A stretch of DNA of 64,000 bases from Manduca sexta (GCF_014839805.1 NC_051141.1:10672777-10736776); one strand, 5' to 3'; positions 48,440 to 59,900 are shown, counted from the first letter of the stretch. Notes: generated by a model not told the origin, from the sequence alone. Made by a program: numbers and translations.

Positions 48440-49717
48440 TATAATTAATTGATAAAATTATGCAACATTATTACCTATACTTTACCTATACTTTTGCCAT
48501 CTCATAGAGAGTTCATTGACCCTTAACTAAAAAAACATGGGGGCGAGATTCAATAAACTCTCTCAAAGCAGTTTGGGCTGCCACATCGGGCCACATCGGA
48601 ATACAATTTTTTTCCTTGTAAAAAGTTATCCGAATTACGTAAAAAGTAGTAATCTGTTGGAATAAGGTCCGGGGAGTACACTGGATGTCGCAGACATTTC
48701 AATTGCGGCTCCTCTAGTTTGACGGTCGTCTGTTGGACAGTGTGTGGTCTAGCGTTGTCCGAAAGCTGCAGTGGCCTAGAGCGATTGACTATCCTTGATT
48801 GTTTAGCAACTAATTCCTCCATCACGGTTTACAGTCGTCGACCATAAACATCTGCCGTAATGGTTTTGCCAGATTTTAGAAAGCTGTAATAAAAGGCAAC
48901 GGCACTTGTCCACCAAACATTCACAAGTATTTTTTTTTAAGTCCCTTTTCGCTTGAGGCAGGATGTGGCTGGTTCTGCAGGATTCAGCCATTGCCACAAG
49001 CACTTGTCTTGAGGCGGCGATAGCCTAATTGGTTGTGCAACGGACTGCCAAGACGAATGTCCGCAGGTTCGAATCCCAAGGGCACACACCTCTGACTTTT
49101 CAAAAAAATTATGTGTGTAATCTTTGTGAATTATCGTTTGCTTTAACGGTGAAGGAAAACATCGTGAGGAAACCTGCATACCTGAGAAGTTTCTTTATAT
49201 AAATTGCGAGGGTGTGTGAAGTCTACCAATCTGCACTATGCCACCGTGGTGGACTAAGGCCTAATCCCTCTCAGTAGTAGAAGAGGCCCGTGCCTACCCG
49301 TGGGACAGTATATAATTCAGGGCTGATGATGACAAGCGCTTCCGATTCGATAATCATAGATACTGATTCGATTTATGATCTTTTCATTATTGTGTCGGTT
49401 AAGCAACGTAACGCATCATTCGATGGCTGGATTCATTCAATTCATGAGGTATTCACTTTTCACTTTTTAGGCTTTTTTACTTTCCCGACACGCAAGTGGA
49501 TTAAAACAGCTTTATCACTCACACCAAAGCCTGCAGCTAAGTCTTGCGATGGATCCGCTTCCACAACATCCTTTAATTCCTCATTATCCACCTTGCTCTC
49601 CGGCCATCCATGGAGGTTGTTCTGAAAGTTGAAATTTCCAGAATTAAAATGAAACCAAAAACGAACGTTTTCTTTTGCGACACTAACGCCATACACATCG
49701 TTAATCCATGGAACCAT
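48440..49717 (-). pseudogene. mariner transposase pseudogene, split by a SINE
   Basis: The N-terminal part (49717 down to about 49342) reads INDVYGVSVAKENVRFWFHF, then a SGNFNFQ...ELKDVVEADPSQ region and VGKVKKPKK, matching the mariner helix-turn-helix and linker. After the SINE the frame resumes with LNPAEPATSCLKRKG, ILVNVWWTSAVAFYYSFLKS and ITADVYGRRL. DNARPH follows, with its Asp at 48757-48759, and YSPDLIPTDYYF, with its Asp at 48652-48654: exactly 34 residues between the Asp, the DD34D spacing of mariner catalytic sites. The first catalytic Asp region is degraded, several stops and frameshifts are present, and the C-terminal FIESRPHVFF and MRWQK segments are out of frame. About 30 N-terminal residues are missing. 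Dead copy. Confidence 0.9.
49006..49331 (+). mobile_element. tRNA-derived SINE inserted in the mariner pseudogene
   Basis: The head has GGCGATAGCCTAATTGGTTG (A-box region) and GCAGGTTCGAATCCCAAG (B box). The body has TTAACGGTGAAGGAAAACAT and GAGGGTGTGTGAAGTCTACC. It ends with TACCCGTGGGACAGTATATA, then GGGCTGATGATGA. It is flanked by ACAAGCACTT (48996-49005) and ACAAGCGCTT (49332-49341), a 10-bp duplication with one mismatch. The best preserved of three SINE copies here. Confidence 0.9.
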
Positions 49718-49734
49718 TCACGTATATTCTATAG

Positions 49735-49996
49735 ACACGAACGTCCACATAAACTATTTGATCAAAATTTTGAAATTCCAATATCTGAACTAACATGGCA
49801 ACCAAAACGTCACTGTTATAAGTTTAGCGGCGTAAAGGTAGACACCGCTGTAGAGGAACAGATGGTTGCGTTCCTCTATAGAGGGGAAAGATTCCCAGTC
49901 AGGCAGATGTTGCGCCTGACCGGCCGCGGCCCCTCTGACGGTTCCTATTCGGAGATGGTATATATGCAACGCGTCGCTCAAATTGTGCAAGCGTGA
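49735..49996 (+). CDS. candidate terminal exon, unknown protein
   Basis: Open frame after a possible acceptor (ATTCTATAG at 49726-49734) to TGA at 49994-49996, about 86 residues. It includes FDQNFEIPISELTWQPKRHC and a compact charged tail, VEEQMVAFLYRGERF...MLRLTGRG, ending RVAQIVQA. Codon composition is far less AT-rich than the surroundings and resembles coding DNA. The GC-richer sequence continues to about 50150 and could be 3' UTR. It abuts the truncated mariner, so it may be host sequence interrupted by the transposon, or part of another mobile element. No domain recognised and no upstream exon found. Confidence 0.35.
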
Positions 49997-50190
49997 TTCA
50001 GGATCGACGTCGCCATCTATCGTGATTGCTGTGTGATATCACTGTAGTTGCGTCACTGCATCGATCCTCTTGCAGTTCCGGCGATGTTGACAAGATAGCG
50101 GTGTATGCATCGATTGTACCGCCACAATAAGGTTATAACATCAACATAGGTATTAATTAACAATTAGAACTAATTTCTTTTTGTTTTGAA

Positions 50191-50410
50191 CGATGAGACG
50201 AGTTTGCCTTTCGCCTAATGGTAAGGGATCCGATGGCCCTTGAACAGTAGAAACACCATACAACACATTGAATTACAAGGTAATGTTTGGTATTTCGTTG
50301 TGTACGCCATCCTAAGATATGAGATGTTAAAGTCTTATCTTGTCCAACATAACACTGGTTACAAAGTTCTTTAAACCGAAACGCAACAGTGACTATACCA
50401 TGTGCCACTC
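50191..50410 (-). mobile_element. LINE-tail/SINE-like repeat (GGTGGTAGGTCTCT family), reverse copy
   Basis: The inverse of 14729-15036: ACGAGTTTGCCTTTCGCCTA, CATACAACACATTGAATTAC, CATCCTAAGATATGAGATGT and CCGAAACGCAACAGTGACTA. The 5' head is truncated. Confidence 0.75.
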
Positions 50411-51757
50411 ATTTGACTAAATATTTTTGCGTAATATTCGGCTATATTAAGATCATTGTGGGTTGCAATCCCTTGCATGGTAATTTTAAGGGTGAACATT
50501 GAACAGTTCAAATTTATTCTGGTTGATTCTCCCACATGCCTATGCTCTTCACCAGGTGGTTACGAATGGGAACAGTATGCTCATTATGTAATTAGGACTG
50601 TAGACTTTTAACACGAGGAGCACTACATCATGTTAAATAGTATTCAAATAACATCCGGGGTTATATACTATATGGGGTTTCTAGAGACTAGATGGAATTA
50701 CAGTAGGTACTTCCCGAAGTTTTTGCCATTAATGGAATCAAGTCTAACAGCTACTATGATGGAGGACCCTTACGTTTAATTTTTAACCGTAGTGGTGGTG
50801 GTCCAACTGGCTTATCTAGTAGTTGTAAACCTCCGTATACTTGAGGTTAAAATGCCTCCTCAGTTTCATTATTATGCCTCTCGCTTCGTTACCCAGGGAA
50901 GTGGACAATTAAAATTTCCAACTCTTCCATATCTTTCTATTTGAATAATTTCGTTGCGCGAAAAACAAATTAGTTTTCCGTGAAAATCGCTGAGGTTCGC
51001 CGTCGGGTGTCATTAAATGCGTGCCACTGCCGGTCCTAGCTTACAGAAGTTGTAGTGTGTAAGGGCGGGAAAGTCTCCAGCATACGGTTATTCGGCTAAA
51101 AATCTCGCCATATACTATAACACTTCCCTGGTTTCTTCTCATGGACTACTCCCTGCTCCTGGATTTCCCCATCATGACCTTATCTACTTATCCTAGACCC
51201 ATAAACCCCAAATTCTTACTTAAGATAATGCACATTCGTTGCTTTGATCGCTTGGATCCGGTAATGTTACACAGTAACGCTGCTACACTGAATTAGGATC
51301 AACAGGTGGCAGCCGACGGAGTTGATGATACGCTCAAGATTTTTAACAGCTGTATTCTTGCACTTTCCGGAGGGTAAAATTTAAACATTCTCTTACACTT
51401 TGGATGACTCGTGGCATTCGGATGGCAATGAGACGCAGAGATCGGGTCTTTCATAAATTAAACGGGAAAGCTCTAAAACTAACTGGTGCCTGTTAAAGGC
51501 TGCAAGGGACCGGTGTAATCAAATTATACGCAACGCTAAATGCCGCCATATTCTCGCTAATATTTCCTCATCCATCCTACCTATCTAATATCTAGAAATT
51601 CTACGGATCTTTGCATATTGGCATAAGGAAAAATCTTAACCACGCTGGTGTGACTGTTGATTTGGATGACATAACCATTATTTTTCCACCTCTATGTTGT
51701 TTAATCACCAAATCAAGATTTGTACCTTGGATTTCTTGGTTGATCTGCCATGTCTTA

Positions 51758-51818
51758 AAATCACACACTTTCAATTTTCTCCAGATCACATCTGGAGAAA
51801 ATTGAAAGGGTGTGATTT
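51758..51818. repeat. 25-28 bp inverted duplication inside the LINE
   Basis: TCACACACTTTCAATTTTCT and CCAGA (51761-51785), loop TCACA, then the inverse at 51791-51815, with one mismatch in 25. Arms extend 2-3 bp outward. The sequence encodes a short piece of the LINE frame (FQFSPD), so the right arm is an inverted copy of it. Confidence 0.8.
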
Positions 51819-51871
51819 CAAACAATCCTATCCATTAAATCCATTGCAATAGGCTACGACATCGTATGATA

Positions 51872-52500
51872 GTTCTTTTTTTTATTTTTTTATTTTTAAT
51901 TTTTTTTTTATTTTTATATATTTACATATGTATATTAAAAAAAACATACATATAAAATATTAAAAAAAATAATGATCCTCCGATGGCGAAGCTCAAGATC
52001 CAGGCCACCGGCGGTTAGGGATTCAAATAGGGGAATCTCCTTACAATGCGCGCCGCGACCAGCAATACTGCCTTCTGCATCTGGCCTCCGACCCAACGGC
52101 CAATTGAGAGCTTCCAAAGATGTTGATCGAGGCTATTTGGTATCAACCCCATGCGCAAAAACGAGTGAGATTGGTTCCTCTCTTTGTTGCCCCAAAATAG
52201 GCCCGCATTCATTTTTCGAGTTTATTTCATGCGGCGCATTATTCCACCGGTAGCGAAGACCATAGTCGTAGCACAAGGCCCCACAGGTCCCAAGCCATTG
52301 GAGGAAGTTGTCGTTCTCTTCGTCGCATAGGTCTTGGTGGCGACGAGAACAACTGCAGCTCGTCGCGCTTGCTCGACACGTCGATATCCGGTGTCATTTC
52401 GAATACTTCCGAAGCTGACGCCGAGGACGCGGAGCTCGACGAGCTGGAATACACATTATTATTATTAATATCCCTTAGCACAGGTATTTTCTATTCTATG
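51872..52500. other. segment interrupting the LINE
   Basis: A T-rich then A-rich tract (51872-51965) is followed by GC-richer sequence with blocks such as CGAAGCTCAAGATCCAGGCC and GAGGACGCGGAGCTCGACG, ending in a (TTA)n run near 52450. No intact frame. It probably derives from another retroelement on the minus strand but I could not identify it. Confidence 0.35.
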
Positions 52501-53024
52501 TGATGGAAGGCTCTTCCTATTCCCCTCCCTGATAAACCACTTTCGACCTATATCCATACTCCCTTTCCTTTCCAAGGTGCTGGAGGCCTATGCGTCTAAG
52601 TAACTGTCCAAGTTTGGCCACCAATGGTAATCATTTGCTAAATCCTTTGCAGTCTGGCTTTCAGCCAAGGAACAGCAATACTTCAGTTCTTCTTAAAGTT
52701 TCGATTATCGAAATTATTATTCTTTTTTGTTTTCTAATAATTACAGTAGCCGAGCGTTTTATAACTATAACATTTTACTACTTAAAAGTAAATCTGTGTG
52801 TGATTAAAAGATAAATCAATGTGTTAGTTTCTTATGTTTGATTTAGTTTATTATTTTTTGTTTTTTTATTATGTAACAGAAAATAATATGAAAACGAAAT
52901 GCTTCGGTAGAATTAGTATCAAAATTGGTTGAAAATAACGCAGTTTATAATATTTGAAATATTGTTGGGAGTTAAAGTGGGGGCATCGTGGGATTATCGA
53001 GCGGTTCTTTTCTCACTTACGCAG

Positions 53025-53205
53025 TATTATGGCCAGCGCCATTAGACAGCTTCCCTTTTTACCAAATTTCAAAGCTTTATAACTTATCTAAGTCCGGTAG
53101 ACAAGGACTTGTCTGCGTCTTTGACATTGTTTTAGTCAATGAGCAGCGGCTGTAGGCGGACTACTTCCTCGTTTGCCTACTAAGGCAATAAAATATAATA
53201 TATAT
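53025..53205. repeat. unclassified repeat 3' end (GTAGGCGGAC...AATAAAA)
   Basis: GGCCAGCGCCATTAGACAGC, GTAGACAAGGACTTGTCTGC, AATGAGCAGCGGCTGTAGGC and GCCTACTAAGGCAATAAAA. It looks to me like a recurrent lepidopteran repeat ending in an A-rich tail. There is only one copy in the window. Confidence 0.4.
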
Positions 53206-54744
53206 ATTATGGTTTTCCCGATAGACTTTATAGGAAATAGATTTTTGATAAATGTATTACAAAAATCACCACTACCATATTATTAAGACTGAAATTAACG
53301 GTAAAGTTATTAAGATTTAATTGTCAGTTCCAAAAATGTAGATTTTTATAAAGAATTAAAAATTATTTCGACTGGGACTTACACTTATTCAGATATTTTT
53401 ACGAACGGGAATTATGTTAAAAAATAAAGCCAAATACCTTGTGCAATATGTGTAAAAAGTTTACTCGCTACCATGGGAGTTGGATCAATTCCGCAGGATG
53501 ATGAATAGCTCTACTATATTCACATAATTCTATATACATATCGTAGACTTAACCTTATACATATTAGCTTCATTAGTGATGTTCTGCTTAGTACTTAATG
53601 AATACATTAAATTGTTCACATGTTAAACGTTCTTAGCATAATTAATGCTTCTTATTGCTCGTCAAGCATGAGCTAATGTAAATCTATGGTAACTTCGCAG
53701 AAATATTGATTTCAAGTAATAGAGAGCCTTCAAATTTATTGCGTAGCTACAGCGCTTCAGTTGCGTTAATTTAAAATCCATAAGAATACCAGAATACAAA
53801 CGAGGATAAGTAAAAGATCTAAGAACGCCTTCACTTTGGTTATAACTTCCGCACAAGAAACCACGTGGGAATCAATATACAAGTATTTACATTAATCTAT
53901 ATCTGTTAGCTGCGATGTATTTTGTGTAGGAAAAATATATTATGTAAGCACTAATAGTAAAAATTATATATTTTTATTAAGACGCTTATTTTCTTTCTAT
54001 TGCTCATTACCATAATTTTCAACAACAGGCACAGGTTGTCGGGGTCTTCTCCACAATTATCAGAGCGATCTTTTGTTGGCGGTCTCCATTCTCCCCTAAC
54101 TGACTCAAATAGAGAATTAACATAATGTGTAGATAATAACATATTATTTAACATATATCTGACTACCAGCTGCTGGTTTAATGTCAACCATCCCTAGGGT
54201 AATAGTACCTAATAGAAAATCCAAGTGTCGTTTGACCTCGGAGTCGAATTCGGAACCTCTCTGTTCTTGTAGTCGTGTAAGGTGTATAATATGCTGTCGC
54301 GACGACCAAGCATGCGACTATTACAAAACCATAATTAATAATTGTAAATATTATATATTCGATAATCCAGCCCATTTCCAACAAAAATATTTTATGAAGT
54401 GGGGTGTGTTATTTATTTTCTTTAAATATGTTTGGCTTATACTTTAACGCCATATTGTAAAAGATTTTTATCAAATTGTAACAAATAATCTCTCTTGGAA
54501 AAGCTGCCTTGGTGACGTGGATATAATGTGTACAACTAATACATGCCGACGCGGTACGGCGACCGCGCTTAAGTCTTGGTTTCGGTGCTCGGGTCCAGCA
54601 TAGGGTTCAGAGGATTTTTTGTTCAAATATACAAAACAAGTTTTTACTTTAATTTTGTTTTCAATATATGTATAAATAAAAAATGTTGATGTAATTTTGA
54701 AAATATTTATTGCAACAACAGAAAAATAAATAAGTACACATAAA
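53206..54744. other. AT-rich intergenic DNA
   Basis: Mostly featureless. It contains the weak secreted-type ORF at 54184-54384 (-) and an exon-like open patch at 53985-54130 (-) with a possible donor (ATTATG|GTAATG). Confidence 0.3.
54184..54384 (-). CDS. candidate short secreted/membrane ORF, unknown
   Basis: A 66-codon frame starting MLEMGWIIEYIIFTIINYGF with a continuous hydrophobic segment to CLVVATA, then YYTPYTTTRTERFRIRLRGQ. It resembles a signal peptide followed by a small basic mature peptide. A donor-like AG|GTACTA lies near its 3' part. The open patch at 53985-54130 on the same strand could be a second exon, but the join is not compelling. Chance is a real alternative in AT-rich DNA. 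No family recognised. Confidence 0.2.
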   Translation of the reverse strand: MLEMGWIIEYIIFTIINYGFVIVACLVVATAYYTPYTTTRTERFRIRLRGQTTLGFSIRYYYPRDG

Positions 54745-55950
54745 AGCGTTTAGTAGTGTTAGAGATGTGAATGGGAATGTAGTGAGTGGAAGAAGCGCAT
54801 TAAAAAGATGGAAGAATATTTTGAAAGTTTGTTTGAGAAAGAAGTTACGCAGGATTTACACGAGATTGAAGAAAAGGAAGATAAAATAGGCATGGATGAA
54901 ATTGTGAAAGATTTAAATAGCATGAAGATGGGTAAGGCAGCAGGGTATGATAGGGTGTCTATAGAAATGCTAAGGGCTGGACGTGGCGTGGTTTCGCATT
55001 AATAAGGGTGTGAGACAGGGATGTGTAGCGTCTCCATGGCTGTTCAACCTATTCATGGATGGCTGTCTAAAGGAAGAAAAAGAGTGAGTATGGGCTGAGG
55101 ATGAATGAGTTGTCACTCAATTGTTTACTCTACGCTGATGATCAAGACTTCTTGCGTCATCGGTGGAAGAGTTACAAAAGTTAGTGAAAATTATGGATGG
55201 TGCTTTTGGGAGAATGGGTATGAAAGTAAATGTTAGTAAAACGAAAGTTATGGTGCTTGGTAGGGACGATAGCATGACAGAATGCGATATTATAATCCGT
55301 GATAAGAGACTACAGCAAATAAGAGAGTTTGCATAGGTATAGGATAGTGATATAGATAGACAAGTGAGTGCAGGGAATCGGGTGAATGGGACGCTGCACA
55401 CCTATATGGGTGGCTGCAAAGTGTCCAAAAAGGCACAACTGGCTGTCTAAAGAGGAGTGTTATTGCCCACTCTGAAGTATGGTAGTGATAGTTGGGTATG
55501 GCAGAAAAGTCATGAAAGTAAAATTAAAGCAGTGGAAATGAGAACGTTAAGAAGTATGTGTGGGGTAACTATGAATGTTAGAGTGCGGAATACTACGGTC
55601 ATGGATATATGTGGAGTGACAGAGGATGTAGTTAGAAAAATTAAGAAAGGTATGCTAAGGTGGTTTTGGCATTTGCACAGGATGGATGATAAGAGACTGA
55701 CAAAGAGGGTTTATAAGGCGATTGTGGATGGAAGAGCCGGTAGGGGTCGACCGCACCGAACCTTTGCATGTCAGATATATAACATTCTCAGTAAAGGCCA
55801 GGTCGAAAGTACCCGGAACCGGTGGGAATGCATGAAAAGATTAATGAAGGTGGAGGAAGCGCGAAAAGTACGCCAGAATCGTGCAAAGTGGCAATCCATA
55901 GTCTCTGCCTACTCCTATGGGATAGAGGCGTGATACTATGTATGTATGTA
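54745..55950 (+). pseudogene. non-LTR retrotransposon (LINE) ORF2 remnant
   Basis: From 54808, MEEYFESLFEKEVTQD, then a NSMKMGKAAGYDRVSIEMLR block matches RT block 1. An internal deletion near 54975-54990 removes blocks 2-3. KGVRQGCVASPWLFNLFMDG follows at about 55007, and the catalytic YADD is intact at 55131-55142, out of frame with the start. The C-terminal part, 55457-55933, reads LPTLKYGSDSWVWQKSHESK, KGMLRWFWHLHRMDDKRLTK, GRAGRGRPHRTF and WQSIVSAYSYGIEA, ending at TGA, followed by a short TATG-type tail. At least three frame breaks. Clade not assigned. Confidence 0.85.
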
Positions 55951-55995
55951 AAAGTGTTTAAATGTATCATGAAATGTACAGCACTGTGTAAATTT

Positions 55996-56059
55996 CGCTA
56001 AACTTAGCCTCATAACTTAATATATCACTATATATTAAGTCATGAAGTTAAGTTTAGCG
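55996..56059. repeat. near-perfect palindrome 3' of the LINE
   Basis: CGCTAAACTTAGCCTCATAA plus CTTAATATA (from 55996) pairs with TATATTAAGTCATGAAGTTA plus AGTTTAGCG (to 56059), about 26 of 29 positions, around a short loop. No other copy in the window. Confidence 0.7.
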
Positions 56060-57084
56060 TTAGCTGAGCTGAGCGTCGTGGGAAGTTTCTAAAGCCCGCA
56101 ATTAATAGTAATAGATACTACACCGAGACAGCTCGAAAAATACTGAGAGACTTGCGTAAATTATAACTAGCGGGACCATTTTTGTTTTTACTCAAAGCAA
56201 GATAACTTTCCGGGGAGGGCTTGTGCTCTAAAAACAAGAAAAAATCTGATCTATTTTATAGCATCGAATAATAATTTCCATATAATTGGTTGCCACTGAA
56301 TCATCAATGAAAGTGGGACGATTGATTGTCCTGTTTTTGGGGACATCGACATGTTAAATATAAACCAATCAATGGTATGTTGAAAGTGATACAGTACACA
56401 TAAATAAATTTTAATTGTCTACGTGTAATGTAAATATCAGTATTTTCCTTAAATTATGTATTTTTCGCGACTTGTGAGGTAAGTAGAAGTAAATATCGCC
56501 GGTAAAATTTTCTCTGTAAGTTTGTTTCGGGGTTTTTGGCAATCTTATAGATATTTTTTGGTTTCCACCAACTGGTCAGTTACAACTGTATTTATACGAA
56601 GACATTCTGTAGTTGACATTGTTTTTTTTTGTTTCCGCCCAAAGATTATACATTTGTTATAGTATTTCATTGGAAAATAATTGAGAAAATAATAGTGTAA
56701 TTATGCTTCTTTAAATTTTATCAAATCCGTACACACTAGACGTAAATGAGAAAGTGGCGTTTGCTTTGTTTCCTCGCAGCCATGTAATTTTCAAAGTATT
56801 CAATTGCAGCTGAAGGGTTCCATATAAAATTACTTTTTATATCTTGGAAACTGAATGTTTTTTTGGGAAATTTAGTTCGGGACACATCTCATCCACACCA
56901 GCATAGCCACACGTTAAAACTAGTTCATAAATAAAATAGGAAATAACAAACTTCACAATAATCATCACATAATTATGAGATTAAAATTATCTAAAATACG
57001 TATAGTATATATTTTTGCAGAAATGTGAAATTGCCAATACATATTCATCTTCAAAATATTAAGCACTAAATCATGCAGCTGTGT
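56060..57084. other. AT-rich intergenic DNA
   Basis: No gene, RNA gene or recognised repeat. Confidence 0.35.
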
Positions 57085-57312
57085 CATCTCTCGGATCTGA
57101 TGGCCGTTGGGGCAGAAAAGTTCTGGAGTGGCGACCACGAACCGGGAGACGCTGCGTAGGCAGGCCCCCCACGAGATGGACCGACGATTTGGTCAGGGTC
57201 GCCGGAATCCGATGGATGAGGGCGGCCCAGAACCGGTCCCTTTGGCGCTTAATGGGGGAGGCCTATGTCCAGTAGTGGACAGCTCCCGGCTGAAATGATG
57301 ATGGTGATGATC
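57085..57312 (+). pseudogene. LINE ORF2 C-terminus and 3' tail
   Basis: VLEWRPRTGRRCVGRPPTRW, a TDDLVRVAG block and MRAAQNRSLWRLMGEAYVQ are the C-terminal motif of a LINE family I recognise from Lepidoptera. A TAG replaces the usual CAG after EAYVQ, then WTAPG and TGA. The 3' tail is (ATG)n-like (GATGATGGTGATGATC). 5'-truncated copy, GC-rich against its AT-rich surroundings, so relatively young. Confidence 0.8.
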
Positions 57313-57379
57313 GTCTCTCGGAAATTCCAAAGCTTGTTTAGATTGTAGTGATATTATTTGCATCAGATAAATATTAAAC

Positions 57380-57648
57380 ACATCTAAAACTGAAGAGTTT
57401 CTTTACGAACGAGGTAATCACAGGAATTCCTGGTTCGAATTGAAAATTGTTTAAATGTTCGGTGGCCCATTTAACGAGAAAATCTTTAGACTATATATAT
57501 TATATATACTACTACGGTATGAACAATAGGAGCTGAGAATCAATGAAAGATGATGCAGATACGTGGAAAATTTATTCCTTTTGAGAGCCTCCAACAACCA
57601 TCTATGTCGGGATTATTCTTCTTATAAAGTTTTAATAAATATATTATA
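57380..57648 (+). mobile_element. GCGGGCGAAGCC-end repeat, truncated copy
   Basis: CTAAAACTGAAGAGTTTCTT start, one module with ACAGGAATTCCTGGTTCGAA and GAACAATAGGAGCTGAGAAT, then a block matching 31800-31920. The 3' third is missing and replaced by family N copy 2. Confidence 0.65.
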
Positions 57649-58187
57649 CAACAAACTAATTAATCTTAGGAATGATGATACGTCACAAAAAATAATGGTA
57701 ATCTGATAGCAAATTTTACGAATTTTCCACCTCGCTGTGTTTTATGGCTGATTTTAACCAACATAGCCCCCATGAAGGACAATGTTTTTTTAATGAATAT
57801 TTAAGTTGAGAGTCTAGAGAAGTTTTTGACCTATCTTAAAACCACGAAGTGACCTGTTTAGATTTTAAATTTAAAGTAGAAAATTTAAGTCATAATTACT
57901 AGAACGTAAGTTTTTCACTTCACACCAACATTTTCGTTTTCATTAAAGTAACGAAGCTGATTGTTTTTAGCAAAGAAGTACAACTAATTAAAATTTTGTT
58001 GCAACAAAAGCATCGCGAATAAGTCTTCTACTTTCCAAAAAAAATATTAATCGTAAATTCTCAAAAATTCTGAAAAATATTCATAACTTGAAAACTACGA
58101 AAAATCGCGGAACGTATATGGGGGTTATTCGGATAACCCAAGGGGTGCTCTATCTCTAGACCTCCGCTTGTCTTCTGGGACACCCTG
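57649..58187. mobile_element. family N element, copy 2 (right half only)
   Basis: Matches 25252-25805, including TTCCACCTCGCTGTGTTTTA, GAACGTAAGTTTTTCACTTC and AAAAATCGCGGAACGTATAT, ending TCTGGGACACCCTG before TA. The left TIR is absent. Confidence 0.8.
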
Positions 58188-59900
58188 TATAATAGTATAG
58201 ATTAAATATTTGACGTTTCAGACATAAAAATAAGCAATAACGTACGTAGACAGCTTCCTTCCTTATTTTGTGAAGACATTTCAAAATTCTTTTAAAGAAT
58301 ATATACCCATAAATCACTGGAAGACTGAACGATAAACCAGTTATTGGATTTTTACAGACCAATTTTATCTCGGCAGAGTGCACATTTAATTGCACTTAAT
58401 TTGCACTTTTGCATTGGAATTTTAAGTAGAACGGCGACCCGAGCAAATGATAATACATAGGGGAATTTGCATATAGCACCCAGATCTGAAGTTGCAAATC
58501 CTACAAATGTATTTGATTTCGACTCTGAGTCGTAGCGGCTGTCACTTATTTTAGTTGGCCAGCCGCCCGCTGCGCCACGGAGGTTCGGGCATTAGCTAAG
58601 TTTTGCAGGTTTCTTTAATCGTTCCATCACTTTTTACTGTAAAGATTATGGGGCTATATCCAGTTTTTTTACTGAGTAATATTGTAGGCGTAATGTGGTA
58701 TTTTTTAGTAGCTCTATTACCATTATTATGTATTAGTATTTTTTTTTGAGATACTGCGATTTTTTTGTCGATTGAATCGTTCAACTTCAAAGTCCATGAC
58801 AATTGAAAATACGAAACACAACAAATACATATGATTATAGAGATGATTACGTTTGGAACAAAATAACAAATAACGGGTGAGTTTTGTACTGCTTCAACAA
58901 TTTTATGGACATGTTTAAATGTTCTGGCTTATTTTATTGACCTCGATCGTTTTCAAACATCTAATCCCAAGATCGCAAAAAATAGGGAGATGTTTTTAAA
59001 TTAACTATTAATGATTTAAAGGAATTAGAAATAGATTGTATTCGATACAGAATTGCATCACATCCAGTTCCATAGTTTACATATTTCCATACGTTTTGAT
59101 ATCGTTTGTATTTATAAAAATAAAGAAGGTACACCAATTCTATCCTCAATTGCCAGGCGAATTAAAACCAATGAACCCGTTTTAGCGTGATAACTTCACA
59201 GACAATAGAGTATATAATTGTAATAATATAAAATTATAATAGATATTACAATGACTTATTGAACAAGAAATCTCATAACAAACATTTTATGAAAATAATG
59301 GCGTAGTTTGGTGTGCCATCAAATGTTAAGTAAGTAAAGACATTAATTCAATTCCACTTCGATAATGTATTCGTAAAGTTGGAGTAGAGAACTTACCTTC
59401 CCTGCAATGTTCCTTCCTTATTCAAAGCGACCGTTTTTTTATACATCTTGTGGACTAACTTACTTTTACAATAGCATGGTGACTGCATCCTTCAGTAATG
59501 TTATCTTATCGCAAAATAAAGGCTGACAAGCGGAATATCATTACTCTAATCCTCCTTTGTTTGTCTCTCTACGAAATTTACAGGTAATACTTGCTTATAT
59601 TACCTATTCTAATTCCTATTACGTTGTCATTCATAGATGCAGATAATACCATATCGCTAGTTTTGATAAAATATATAATCATAGGAAAAATTTTAGGAAG
59701 GGAGGAAGATAAATAACCTAATTGAAAATACGTATTTGAGTTGTTTGGGATTGGCATTTGTGTCGAGTATGCCCGGGCCCGGTCCCAACTCCATATCAAA
59801 TTATCATGGGGCGGATATAGAATCCGCAAAATGTGTGCGCGTCGATTGCTTCTTCAGTTTAATATTCAGCCCTTTATATATAGAAATATGATTCAAAAGC
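58188..59900. other. AT-rich intergenic DNA
   Basis: No supported gene. A less AT-rich patch at about 58430-58610 has no open frame. Confidence 0.35.

Larger units (their letters stand above)
50430..52705 (+). pseudogene. decayed LINE (R1/Jockey-like) with foldback and insertion
   Basis: Coding traces occur on plus. From 51401, WMTRGIRMAMRRRDRVFHKL, then (+1 frame) NWCLLKAARDRCNQIIRNAK match the region between endonuclease and reverse transcriptase. At 51814-51870, TILSIKSIAIGYDIV matches the RT IKSNAxGxD region. At 52527-52700, RPISILPFLSKVLE, QLSKFGH and NPLQSGFQPRNSNTSVLLKV match RT blocks 1-2. Many stops and frameshifts. The part before 51400 is too decayed to read with confidence. The YADD block and 3' end are missing. 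An inverted duplication at 51758-51818 and an unrelated segment at about 51870-52500 interrupt it. Confidence 0.6.

Noticed and set aside
49022..49085. tRNA-like A and B boxes suggesting a tRNA gene
   Set aside because: The head belongs to a SINE with a body and tail repeated at 384-682 and 32133-32448; no cloverleaf with a proper acceptor stem.
54181..54447. 88-codon plus-strand ORF
   Set aside because: Overlaps the minus-strand candidate and shows no domain; AT-rich chance frame.
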